Below, piece by piece: positions 45,209 through 53,708 of a stretch of DNA of 64,000 nucleotides (within the stretch, counting starts at the first letter, position 1; every line of letters starts with the position of its first letter). A model generated the notes under the pieces. It was not told where the DNA came from. It ran no database searches and saw only the letters and a list, made by a program, of their open reading frames with translations. A program made the translations under genes and the position numbers. The stretch is from Fervidobacterium sp. (GTDB taxonomy: Bacteria > Thermotogota > Thermotogae > Thermotogales > Fervidobacteriaceae): NCBI GenBank assembly GCA_026419195.1, contig JANZZV010000006.1:1-64000 (forward strand). Reading direction: 5' to 3'.

Positions 45209-46153
45209 TTGGTCCTATCGATCTTGCTGCTTGTAGTTGGTTTTTTGTTTGTTACCTTAGGTTCAGACAAGGTAGTGGAAGGTTCAGCAGCAATAGCTAA
45301 AAAGCTGAAAGTGTCAGATCTTGTTATAGGGTTAACTATTGTATCGTTTGGTACTTCGTCACCAGAATTAGCTGTAAACATAGTATCTTCAATTAAAGGA
45401 AATTCAGATATAAGTCTTGGGAATATAATAGGTAGCAATATCTTTAATATACTGGTAGTCACAGGACTTTCAGCTGTGGTTAAAAGTATAACAGTTCAGT
45501 ACTCAACTTTAAGAAAAGAAATACCTTTAAGTTTGATAGCAGCAATATCAGTACTCGCTCTTGGTAACAAACAACCATCTATAATTACCCGTGGGGATGG
45601 TGTGGTATTGTTATTGTTTTTTGCAATATTTATGTCTTACATATTCGAAATGGCAAAAAAAGACAGAGAGATGTTTGAAGAACTTGAAAAAACAAAGGAA
45701 AAGCAAATTAGCTTGTTTACTGCTACCTTGTATGTAATAGGTGGTCTTGCTGGTTTGGTATTAGGTGGTAGGTGGATAGTCAATGGTGCCGTAGATATAG
45801 CAAAACTTTTTGGTGTATCTGATAAGTTAATAGGATTAACTATAGTTGCTGCAGGTACATCAATTCCCGAACTTGCTACATCTTTAGCTGCTGTTGCTAA
45901 AGGAAACAATGAGATAGCGCTTGGAAATGTTATTGGTTCTAATATATTCAATATATTCTTCATACTTGGAATTTCTGCAACCATAAACCCGATAAGTTAT
46001 CCAACTGTATTAAACATAGATGTTACATTACTTATAGTTATAACAAGCGTGTTAGTATTGCTTTCGAAAGACTTGAAACTTAGCCGTGTCGAAGGTACAC
46101 TTCTGTTTTTAACGTACATAGGTTACACTGCCTACCTCATTTACAGAAAATAA
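45209..46153 (+). CDS. Ca2+/cation antiporter (CaCA family, YrbG-like)
   Basis: 314 residues with ten hydrophobic helices and the two inverted alpha repeats of the family: FGTSSPELAVNIVSS followed by GNIIGSNIFNIL, and AAGTSIPELATSLAAV followed by GNVIGSNIFNIF. The acidic residues in both PEL motifs bind the cation. It exchanges Ca2+ (or Na+/K+) across the membrane. The start is TTG, seven bases after GAGGTG. The pcm gene follows after 23 bases. Confidence 0.92.
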   Translation: MVLSILLLVVGFLFVTLGSDKVVEGSAAIAKKLKVSDLVIGLTIVSFGTSSPELAVNIVSSIKGNSDISLGNIIGSNIFNILVVTGLSAVVKSITVQYSTLRKEIPLSLIAAISVLALGNKQPSIITRGDGVVLLLFFAIFMSYIFEMAKKDREMFEELEKTKEKQISLFTATLYVIGGLAGLVLGGRWIVNGAVDIAKLFGVSDKLIGLTIVAAGTSIPELATSLAAVAKGNNEIALGNVIGSNIFNIFFILGISATINPISYPTVLNIDVTLLIVITSVLVLLSKDLKLSRVEGTLLFLTYIGYTAYLIYRK

Positions 46154-46176
46154 GCCACTTCTTGGAGGTGGCAATT

Positions 46177-46773
46177 GTGTATGAGCATCTTGAGTATTAC
46201 GGTGTTTCAAAAAAGGTTATAGAAGCTATGAATATTGTGGACAGAAAATTATTTGTACCGGAAGAATACGTTGATAGCGCATATATCGATACACCTTTGC
46301 CAATTGGTTATGGTCAGACTATATCTGCCCCCCATATGATTGGTATGATGTGCGAATATCTTCAGTTAAAAGTTGGGGACAAAGTTCTTGAAATTGGAAC
46401 AGGAAGCGGTTACAATGCCGCAGTGATGAGCGTGCTTGTAGGTGAATCTGGATGGATCTACACAATAGAACGAATACCGCAGTTAGCACAAAGCGCGTTG
46501 GAGAGATTAAAAAAATTAGAAATTAAAAACGTTACAGTAATTACGGGTGATGGCAAAGAAGGTCTAATAGAGTATGCTCCGTTTGACAAAATAACGGTTA
46601 CTTGTTATGCGAAAAGAATTCCTGAAAAACTTACTCAACAATTAAAAAACTTAGGTATTATGATTATTCCAATAGGTGATGAATTTGTGCAAATACTTAC
46701 TAAAATAACAAAAATCAACGATGAGTTAAAAATAGAAAAGTTAAGTTATGTAAAATTCGTTCCCATGCAGTAA
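46177..46773 (+). CDS. pcm: protein-L-isoaspartate O-methyltransferase
   Basis: 198 residues. PLPIGYGQTISAPHMIGMM is the isoaspartate-binding segment; VLEIGTGSGYNAAVMSVLVG is the SAM-binding motif I; IYTIERIPQLAQSALERL and ITGDGKEGLIEYAPFDKI follow. It repairs isoaspartyl damage in aged proteins, useful at high temperature. A GTG six bases after GGAGGTG is the best start; an upstream TTG overlaps the ribosome site. Convergent with the MATE gene 23 bases later. Confidence 0.92.
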   Translation: MYEHLEYYGVSKKVIEAMNIVDRKLFVPEEYVDSAYIDTPLPIGYGQTISAPHMIGMMCEYLQLKVGDKVLEIGTGSGYNAAVMSVLVGESGWIYTIERIPQLAQSALERLKKLEIKNVTVITGDGKEGLIEYAPFDKITVTCYAKRIPEKLTQQLKNLGIMIIPIGDEFVQILTKITKINDELKIEKLSYVKFVPMQ

Positions 46774-46796
46774 AACATTTATAACTCACCTTAAAG

Positions 46797-48173
46797 TTAA
46801 GACTTTGAGTTTTCAAATTTTATTTTAAGTTTCTCTATCGTTATTTTTCCCCAGCTGTATGTAACCATGGATGCAGTCGCGTTACCAACGACTATACCCC
46901 ACCAAACGCCGCTTAATCCTATTTTGAAAACATCTACAAATATCCACGTCCAGAAAATTTGAAAAACCATGGTTCTTAATATAGTTGTGGCAAGACTTTT
47001 AAAGCCTTGTCCAATTCCTTGAAACATCCCGGAAGTCAACATACCAAATGGTGTACCAGGTAAAAACAAACACAAGATTCTTAATGCTTGAGCAATATTT
47101 TCAAGTAAACTTGTTGACGATTTTGTGTAAGAAAATAAGAAAGCCAACGGCCTTGCGAAGACAAAAATAAGTACCATTATAGAAATTCCAAATATTTCGC
47201 CGAATCTTATTGCGTAGGTCAATGAATTTTTGAGCCTTGCTATATCCTTTGCTCCATAAGCAACACCAGTAACAGAAGTAACCGCTGAAGAAATTCCTAT
47301 TATCGTTAACGTTCCAAGGTTTATTATTCGCCAGGCAGCTGTAAAAGTTGCAATTCCTGTATTTCCTCCAACTTTTGCGACAAAAATATTCAAAACATAT
47401 ATCGCAACAGACATTGTTATTTGAGCAAGTGCTGTTGGAAACCCGACAAAAAAAGTGTCCTTGATAAAAAGAGAATTGTACGAAAAGTTCTTAAAAGAAA
47501 TTCTCAGAAATGTATTTTTTGAAACAAAGAGTAAATATGATAGTATGAAAAAAGCAAACAGTATCGATACACCTGTTGCCCATGCCGCACCAGATATACC
47601 AAGTTTAAAAGTGTAAATAAATATTGGATCAAGCACAATATTCAAAATTGAGCTGGATATAACAGCATACATTGGGCGCTTTGAATCACCTTCACCTCTG
47701 AGAATGCCGATGGCTGTGTTGTTAAACATAAGTGGTAAAGTAAAAATGTAAATGATAAAACCATATTCATAAGCCTTTTCTAAAGCTTGGCCAGTTGCAC
47801 CAATACCAATAAGTACTGTTTTAAGTGAAAGAATACCAAAAACCATAGTAAAGATGCCAATTATTAAAGCTAACAAAAGTGAGTGTTCCGCAATTGATCT
47901 TGCACTATTGTAATCTTTGGCACCTATTTTTCTTGATATGGCTGAGCTCGTACCGATTGTAATTCCAGTAGCTATGGACATCACGATCATAAATATCGGG
48001 AAAAAGAAACCCATAGCAGCAAGATCAACAGTTCCAAGTCCAGCAACCCAGATTGCGTCTACAAGATTATAAATTGTCTGAACGAGCATTGAAATCATAT
48101 TGGGTATGGAGAGTCTCACGATAGCTTTCTTATAATCCCCGAGTAGAAGATCTAAACTAGCGTTTTTTTGCAT
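46797..48173 (-). CDS. MATE-family efflux transporter
   Basis: 458 residues, 12 predicted helices in two halves. IPNMISMLVQTIYNLVDAIWVAGLG and the equivalent segment VGFPTALAQITMSVAIYVLN in the second half are typical of the MATE/NorM group; GEGDSKRPMYAVISSSILNIVLDPIF is a strongly conserved loop. Such transporters expel drugs or metabolites using Na+ or H+. The ATG directly follows the trmFO stop (TAAATG), so it is translated with trmFO. Confidence 0.9.
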   Translation of the reverse strand: MQKNASLDLLLGDYKKAIVRLSIPNMISMLVQTIYNLVDAIWVAGLGTVDLAAMGFFFPIFMIVMSIATGITIGTSSAISRKIGAKDYNSARSIAEHSLLLALIIGIFTMVFGILSLKTVLIGIGATGQALEKAYEYGFIIYIFTLPLMFNNTAIGILRGEGDSKRPMYAVISSSILNIVLDPIFIYTFKLGISGAAWATGVSILFAFFILSYLLFVSKNTFLRISFKNFSYNSLFIKDTFFVGFPTALAQITMSVAIYVLNIFVAKVGGNTGIATFTAAWRIINLGTLTIIGISSAVTSVTGVAYGAKDIARLKNSLTYAIRFGEIFGISIMVLIFVFARPLAFLFSYTKSSTSLLENIAQALRILCLFLPGTPFGMLTSGMFQGIGQGFKSLATTILRTMVFQIFWTWIFVDVFKIGLSGVWWGIVVGNATASMVTYSWGKITIEKLKIKFENSKS

Positions 48174-49460
48174 TTAATTGATTACCTCCTGATAGAATAC
48201 TTTCATGTTTTCAATAGCTCTTAATGCTTTATTTTCACGATCTTTAGCACCTTCCAGTAGTCCAAAGTTAGCATACATTGGTTTTAACTCCCTTGCGTTG
48301 GTAATGTACTTTAAGAGTGCGCCGCACATAGTTTTTTCTGGAAATTTCACCATGTCTTTTCCACTCAATAATCTTGCTATATTTATTCCAACGTACATAC
48401 CAGTCATTGCGGATTCCACGTATCCTTCTACGCCCGTGATTTGACCAGCGAAGAAGATTTCTAGATTTGATTTAAGTCTAAGAAATTCATCTAACACTTT
48501 TGGTGAGTTAATATAACTGTTTCTGTGCATCACACCATAGCGCAATATTTCTACGTTCTGTAACCCTGGTACAAGTCTCAATATTCGTTCTTGTTCTTTC
48601 CATTTTAAACGTGTTTGAAACCCTACAACGTTATACATTGTTCCTTCAACATTTTCCTTACGTAATTGAACAACTGCATAAGGCTCTCTACCACTCCTAG
48701 GATCAGTAAGTCCAACAGGTCTGAGAGGTCCATATCTCATTGCATCTTTACCACTTTTGGCTATCTCTTCTATAGGTTGGCACCGTTCAAATAATAATTT
48801 TCTGTCGAAGTCTTTCATTTCGATGACTTCTGCGTTCACCAGTTCATTCCAAAATCTTTCATACTCTTCTTTATTCATTGGGCAATTTATATAGTCTCCT
48901 GTTCCAATACCATATCTGTCTGCAATGTAGCATACGTTCATATCTATACTATCTGCACTTACTATCGGAGCGACTGCGTCAAAGAAATTAAAAAAACCAC
49001 CCGTTTGATTGATTATCCATTCTGCGAGTTTCCCCTCCGTAGTTGGACCTGTTGCAATAATCCATATACCATTTGAATATGGTTCTTTTACTTCTTCCCA
49101 CACTATGTCAACGAGTTCTGTTGACATTAACATCTGTGTGACACATTCTGAAAATTTCTCTCTGTCAACTGCCAAAGCCTTTCCGGCAGGTACTCGATTC
49201 CTTTTAGCGCATTCAAGTATTAAACTACCGAATATTTCCATCTCTGCTTTCAATAATCCCTCGGCGTTTGTTAGCTCAACAGACTTGAGTGAGTTACTAC
49301 AAACAAGCTCTGCAAAATTTTCACTGCTGTGTACAGGAGATTTTTTAATTTTCTTCATATCGTGTATGATAACCTTGTAACCTCTTTTTACAATTTGCCA
49401 GGCTGCTTCACTACCCGCAAGCCCCGCGCCAACAATGTGTACGTCTATTTCTTCACGCAT
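48174..49460 (-). CDS. trmFO: TrmFO, folate/FAD-dependent tRNA m5U54 methyltransferase
   Basis: 428 residues. The FAD-binding N-terminus VHIVGAGLAGSEAAWQI is followed by the family segments SSENFAELVCSNSLKS, LLKAEMEIFGSLI and VPAGKALAVDREKF. The C-terminal half has YGPLRPVGLTDPR, GFQTRLKWKEQERI and FFAGQITGVEGYVESAMTG. It forms ribothymidine at tRNA position 54 using methylene-tetrahydrofolate. I start at the ATG of MREEIDVHIVG behind AAAGGAG; the longer frame overlaps that site. Confidence 0.95.
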   Translation of the reverse strand: MREEIDVHIVGAGLAGSEAAWQIVKRGYKVIIHDMKKIKKSPVHSSENFAELVCSNSLKSVELTNAEGLLKAEMEIFGSLILECAKRNRVPAGKALAVDREKFSECVTQMLMSTELVDIVWEEVKEPYSNGIWIIATGPTTEGKLAEWIINQTGGFFNFFDAVAPIVSADSIDMNVCYIADRYGIGTGDYINCPMNKEEYERFWNELVNAEVIEMKDFDRKLLFERCQPIEEIAKSGKDAMRYGPLRPVGLTDPRSGREPYAVVQLRKENVEGTMYNVVGFQTRLKWKEQERILRLVPGLQNVEILRYGVMHRNSYINSPKVLDEFLRLKSNLEIFFAGQITGVEGYVESAMTGMYVGINIARLLSGKDMVKFPEKTMCGALLKYITNARELKPMYANFGLLEGAKDRENKALRAIENMKVFYQEVIN

Positions 49461-49633
49461 ATTAATACATACTCCTTTCAAAAAATTCAGTATTGTGTGA
49501 TATCATAAAATTTTACCATACAGCACGTGAAAGTTAAATATCATGTTGAAAAACGAAAAAACTACAAACTATCCAATGAGAAGTTTATGTATTAAACTAT
49601 AATTGTATGAAAAAATACGGAGGTGAAATTTAT

Positions 49634-50998
49634 ATGTACGATGCTGCTATTATAGGTGGAGGACCAGGGGGATATGTTTGTGCAATCAAGTTGGCTCACT
49701 ATGGTAAGAGAGTTGTTCTCATCGAAAAAGAGAATCTCGGTGGAACCTGTACAAACTGGGGCTGTATACCAACAAAAGCTTTATTGACAGTTGCACATTT
49801 GCTCGATGAAGTGAAGGAAAAAAGTGATAAATTTGGATTGAAACTCTCCATTGAAGGTTTTGAACTATCAAAAATCATGGCACATGCTCAAAAAAGTGTT
49901 ATGATGTCAAGAAAAGGTATAGAATACTTGATGAAAAAAAATAATATCGATGTTATCAAGGGAACCGGTGAGATTATTGATAAAAACAAAATTAAGATTA
50001 AAGAGACAAATCAACAGATAGAATGTAAAAATCTTGTACTTGCACATGGTTCAGTTCCCATAGTTTTTTCTCCTTTCGATCAAGTAGAAGGGATATGGAC
50101 GAGTAATGATGTTTTTAAAATGGATAGATTGCCAAAAAGCATACTAATAGTTGGGGGAGGAGTTATTGGGGTTGAATTTGCAACATTTTTTAGTTCCTTA
50201 GGTACTAAGGTAATAATCGTTGAGCTTGCAGAACATATATTACCGTACGAAGACGAAGATGTAGCAGAGGAATTAAAAAAGTCCCTTGCAAGAAGATCAG
50301 TCGAAATGAGGGAAAAAAGTAAAGTTATTGCACTTTCTAAGAATGACAACGGTTACAAAGTGACTGTTGAACTTTCTGATGGGAGTGAAGTTTATTACGA
50401 AATTGAGAAAGTTTTACTGGCAGTCGGTAGAAAACCAAATATACCAGAAGATGTAAGAAACTTGGGATTGGAAATTGAAAAGGGTATCAAAACTGATAGT
50501 AGAATGAAAACAAATTTAGATAGTGTGTATGCAATAGGCGATATCAGAGGACATGTAATGTTAGCCCACGTTGCTTCGTATGAAGGGGTAATAGCAGCAA
50601 AAAATATTGCAGGATTTGAAGCATATATGGATTACTCCGCAGTTCCTTCCGTAGTATTTACAAATCCGGAAATTGCATCAGTTGGCTTAAAGGAAAAAGA
50701 TACCGATAAAACAAAAGTCAAAATTTCAAAGTTTCCCTTGTCTGCTAACGGAAGAGCAAGGACAATGATTGAGAATATTGGATTTGCTAAAGTGATTGCC
50801 GACAAAGAAACAGACATAGTTTTAGGCATGACAATAGTTTCTCCCTTTGCAACAGAATTAATAATGGAAGGTGTTATTGCGGTCAAGAATAAATTAACGG
50901 CACATCAATTGGAAAATTCAATACACCCTCACCCAACCTTAAGCGAAACACTACTTGGTGCAGTTGAGGGGATTGTAGAAAAAACTATACATATGTAA
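49634..50998 (+). CDS. lpd: dihydrolipoamide dehydrogenase
   Basis: 454 residues. FAD motif IIGGGPGGYVCAIKLA, redox disulfide GGTCTNWGCIPTKAL, NAD motif ILIVGGGVIGVEFATFF, second FAD motif VYAIGDIRGHVMLAHVA and the C-terminal HPHPTLSE His-Glu pair are all present, so the enzyme looks functional. It reoxidises dihydrolipoamide of 2-oxoacid complexes or the glycine cleavage system; none of these partners is in the window. GGAGGTGAAA precedes the ATG and a possible -10 TATAAT lies at 49598-49603. Confidence 0.92.
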   Translation: MYDAAIIGGGPGGYVCAIKLAHYGKRVVLIEKENLGGTCTNWGCIPTKALLTVAHLLDEVKEKSDKFGLKLSIEGFELSKIMAHAQKSVMMSRKGIEYLMKKNNIDVIKGTGEIIDKNKIKIKETNQQIECKNLVLAHGSVPIVFSPFDQVEGIWTSNDVFKMDRLPKSILIVGGGVIGVEFATFFSSLGTKVIIVELAEHILPYEDEDVAEELKKSLARRSVEMREKSKVIALSKNDNGYKVTVELSDGSEVYYEIEKVLLAVGRKPNIPEDVRNLGLEIEKGIKTDSRMKTNLDSVYAIGDIRGHVMLAHVASYEGVIAAKNIAGFEAYMDYSAVPSVVFTNPEIASVGLKEKDTDKTKVKISKFPLSANGRARTMIENIGFAKVIADKETDIVLGMTIVSPFATELIMEGVIAVKNKLTAHQLENSIHPHPTLSETLLGAVEGIVEKTIHM

Positions 50999-51081
50999 AT
51001 ATTCAATCGCAAGTATTCTGAAATTGTTAAGCTAAGGGACTTCACTAAATTCTCTCACATATAAATTTACTGCTTTTTGGT

Positions 51082-51112
51082 AAAAAATCGCCCACACTTT
51101 TTAAGTGTGGGC
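51082..51112 (-). terminator. intrinsic terminator after the alkaline phosphatase gene
   Basis: A 10 bp perfect stem GCCCACACTT/AAGTGTGGGC (51090-51112, three-base loop) followed on the minus strand by GATTTTTT. It faces the phosphatase transcript and may also end the lpd transcript from the other side, where the T tract is poor. Confidence 0.8.
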
Positions 51113-51145
51113 TTGTCTCATTTAAAAAGAAGTATAAGAAATCAT

Positions 51146-52447
51146 TTACTTTGAACTGACAGTTGGAAATGTTACCGAGGAGACACCTGTAATCCTCATA
51201 AGAGTCTTTGCTATGTCTGTGTTATCCATTACACCAGTAAACAAATGAGCCCCAGGTCCAAATGCATAAACTGGTACAGGTTGTGCTGTATGATCGTAAG
51301 TTGTCCAACCGAAACCTACTTTGAAACTGACATATCTTGCAAGTTCTCTTCTCAAATTGTTAGTTGGTACCTTTCTAAGTGTTTCATATTCTGCATCACT
51401 CATTGTAATATCGTACCATTCTTTTATACCTTTGATGAACGCATCCTTGTTGTTTATATCGTATTGCTTTAAGAACATTGCTGTTGTACCTTTTGCTTTT
51501 CTTGCCTGTTCTACGTTAATGGTATATCCACCAGCAGATAACGAAAGCCCACCTGTTTCGTGATCACCAACTACTATAACAAGTGTGTTACCATCTCTTT
51601 TCGCAAAATCAAGAGCTACTTTTACTGCATTGTCAAACTCCACAACCTCTTTCCACGTACCGTAAAAGTCATTTGCATGGCATTCCCAGTCTATTTGTGA
51701 TCCTTCAATCATAAGCATGAATGGTTGACCACTTGCGGAAAGAATTTCAATTGCTTTCTTAGTCATAACGTCAAGCGTTGGTTGACTTGCTGGTCTTTCC
51801 GACACTGGTTCAAGGTAGTTTTTAGCAAATAATCCAAGTACTTTTCTACTGGCAGTGCTTAAATTTTCAAGTTCTCTTGGCGTTGTTATATAAGTGTAAC
51901 CTTTGGATTTTGCAATCTCTATAAGATCAATACCGTCTTTTCTAACACCGCCTTTGCTTTCGGGTAAAAACCACTGCCATCCACCACCAAGCACAACATC
52001 AACGACATCCCCGTCGATCAGTTGCTTGGCTATCGTAACCTCGTCATTTCTGTTGGCAACGTGGGCATACACTGCAGCAGGAGTAGCGTGTGTAACTTGA
52101 CAAGTAACTGCTAATCCTATCTTGTATCCAGCTCTCTTAGCCATTTCAAAAGCTGAATAAACAACTTCGTTGTTTGGAAGAACACCAATAGCTCTGTTTA
52201 AAGCTTTAAAACCAGCAAATAAAGCAGTTCCAGCTGGTGCGGAATCTGTAACCCATGCATCTGCACTGTAGGTGGTTGTAAGGCCTGTGTAAGGTAATGT
52301 CATAATATTTAGTATCCTACCTTCGAGTATGCTTGCTAAAAACAACTGGTTTGTTGACATCCCATCACCGACAAGAAATATAACGTTCAAAGCAAAAGCT
52401 GAGTAAACAAGCAAAAGCCCGCATAATGTTGCAAGTCCCTTTTTCAT
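51146..52447 (-). CDS. secreted alkaline phosphatase
   Basis: 433 residues with a signal peptide (MKKGLATLCGLLLVYSAFA). The mature enzyme starts with the metal site IFLVGDGMS and carries the phosphorylated Ser in VTDSAPAGTALFAG; THATPAAVYAHVANR, FMLMIEGSQIDWECHAN, VVGDHETGGLSL and YDHTAQPVPVYAFGPGA complete the zinc/magnesium ligands. It releases phosphate from monoesters in the periplasm or outside. GGGAGGGAG precedes the ATG. No Pho-box was recognised. Confidence 0.95.
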   Translation of the reverse strand: MKKGLATLCGLLLVYSAFALNVIFLVGDGMSTNQLFLASILEGRILNIMTLPYTGLTTTYSADAWVTDSAPAGTALFAGFKALNRAIGVLPNNEVVYSAFEMAKRAGYKIGLAVTCQVTHATPAAVYAHVANRNDEVTIAKQLIDGDVVDVVLGGGWQWFLPESKGGVRKDGIDLIEIAKSKGYTYITTPRELENLSTASRKVLGLFAKNYLEPVSERPASQPTLDVMTKKAIEILSASGQPFMLMIEGSQIDWECHANDFYGTWKEVVEFDNAVKVALDFAKRDGNTLVIVVGDHETGGLSLSAGGYTINVEQARKAKGTTAMFLKQYDINNKDAFIKGIKEWYDITMSDAEYETLRKVPTNNLRRELARYVSFKVGFGWTTYDHTAQPVPVYAFGPGAHLFTGVMDNTDIAKTLMRITGVSSVTFPTVSSK

Positions 52448-52536
52448 CTTCCTCTCCCTCCCATTTATAGGTTTAGAGTTACACCGAAATTATACAACTA
52501 GTTTCTTAAAATGAGATTTTGAATTCTTAAGAATTA

Positions 52537-53622
52537 TCAAGGAATTTTGCAATACTTATCTTTTATCTCCTCGTAAGCCTCTTTCAGATTTTCAGAAGAA
52601 TAACTTCCTGGAGTTGAGTTTATGTGGGAGCTTATGGATACTATTTTTACCCAACGTTCTATTTCTTCTTCACTGATATTGATGTCCAAATTGATTCCAA
52701 GTAGCCAATAATAATCTTCTAAAGATCCTTCGAAAATCTTGAGCACAGTTTCAACTTTTTCCTTTGCCACTTTTCTTGCTTGTCTTAATTCAAATGGCAA
52801 AAATACAGCTGTAGCAAGTCCATGTCTGACTGATTTCTCAGTTGTTAAGTTATAACCAAGTGCATGCGCTATCGTGGTACCAGTTTGGGATATGACCATT
52901 CCTGCTACAGTTGATGCAAACATCATTCTTTCACGATAGAAAACGTTCTCAGGATCGTCCAACAATTTTGGGAAACAATCTTTTATTATTTTCATTGCCT
53001 CTAAAGCAAGCAGGTCACTAAATGGTGTAGACTTCAGGGAGAGAAAACCTTCTAAAGCATGTGAAAGTGCATCAAGACCTGTAGATAATGTGATTTCTTT
53101 TCCAAGAGTTAAGGTGTATCGATAATCTACGAAAGCATATTTTGGAAAAATACATTCGTGGGAAAATCCTTTTTTTCTACCGTTAAAGGTCAATACAGAA
53201 TATTGTGTAACCTCACTACCTGTTCCAGCCGTGGTTGGGATACATATTATTGGTTTTGCACGTTTGTATTTTTCATTTGAATACAAATCTTCGGGTTCCA
53301 AATTCGGATTTTCAATTAATACCGCCACAGCTTTGGCTGTATCCATAGGACTTCCTCCGCCAAGTCCTATCACAACCTCAGCATCTCCAAACTTTTCCGC
53401 TAATGGTTTAATGATGTCTAAAGATGGATTTTCTGGTGTGTCATCGTATAAATAAATTCTCTTTCTTTCAAGCACATCTAACAAATCATCAAGACTACCG
53501 TTTTTCTTTGAACTTTTTCCAGTTATAATAAGAATAGGTTCATCTAAATCTTGGAATATTTCTCTGTGCTTTAACACAGCTTCTTCCTTGTAGATAACCT
53601 TTGTAGGCATAAAAAAACTCAT
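52537..53622 (-). CDS. iron-containing alcohol dehydrogenase
   Basis: 361 residues of the group III (iron) alcohol dehydrogenases. The NAD(P) motif GLGGGSPMDTAKAVA and the conserved TTAGTGSEVTQYSV are present. The metal ligands lie in LSTGLDALSHALEGF (Asp, His), TIAHALGYNLTT and VRHGLATAVFLPF. It probably interconverts alcohols and aldehydes during fermentation; the substrate is not predictable. GGAGGTG precedes the ATG. It stands alone between the phosphatase gene and the second SLH gene. Confidence 0.92.
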   Translation of the reverse strand: MSFFMPTKVIYKEEAVLKHREIFQDLDEPILIITGKSSKKNGSLDDLLDVLERKRIYLYDDTPENPSLDIIKPLAEKFGDAEVVIGLGGGSPMDTAKAVAVLIENPNLEPEDLYSNEKYKRAKPIICIPTTAGTGSEVTQYSVLTFNGRKKGFSHECIFPKYAFVDYRYTLTLGKEITLSTGLDALSHALEGFLSLKSTPFSDLLALEAMKIIKDCFPKLLDDPENVFYRERMMFASTVAGMVISQTGTTIAHALGYNLTTEKSVRHGLATAVFLPFELRQARKVAKEKVETVLKIFEGSLEDYYWLLGINLDINISEEEIERWVKIVSISSHINSTPGSYSSENLKEAYEEIKDKYCKIP

Positions 53623-53654
53623 TTAAAAACACCTCCAATTTTTGTATGTACAAA

Positions 53655-53679
53655 TAAAAAAGCTGGCCTTACGACCAGC
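53655..53679 (-). terminator. intrinsic terminator after the second SLH gene
   Basis: On the minus strand GCTGG, an eight-base loop, CCAGC, then six T. Short but well placed, 30 bases after the SLH stop. Confidence 0.75.
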
Positions 53680-53708
53680 CTTTAACCCACAGGTTTTAAT
53701 GAACTATT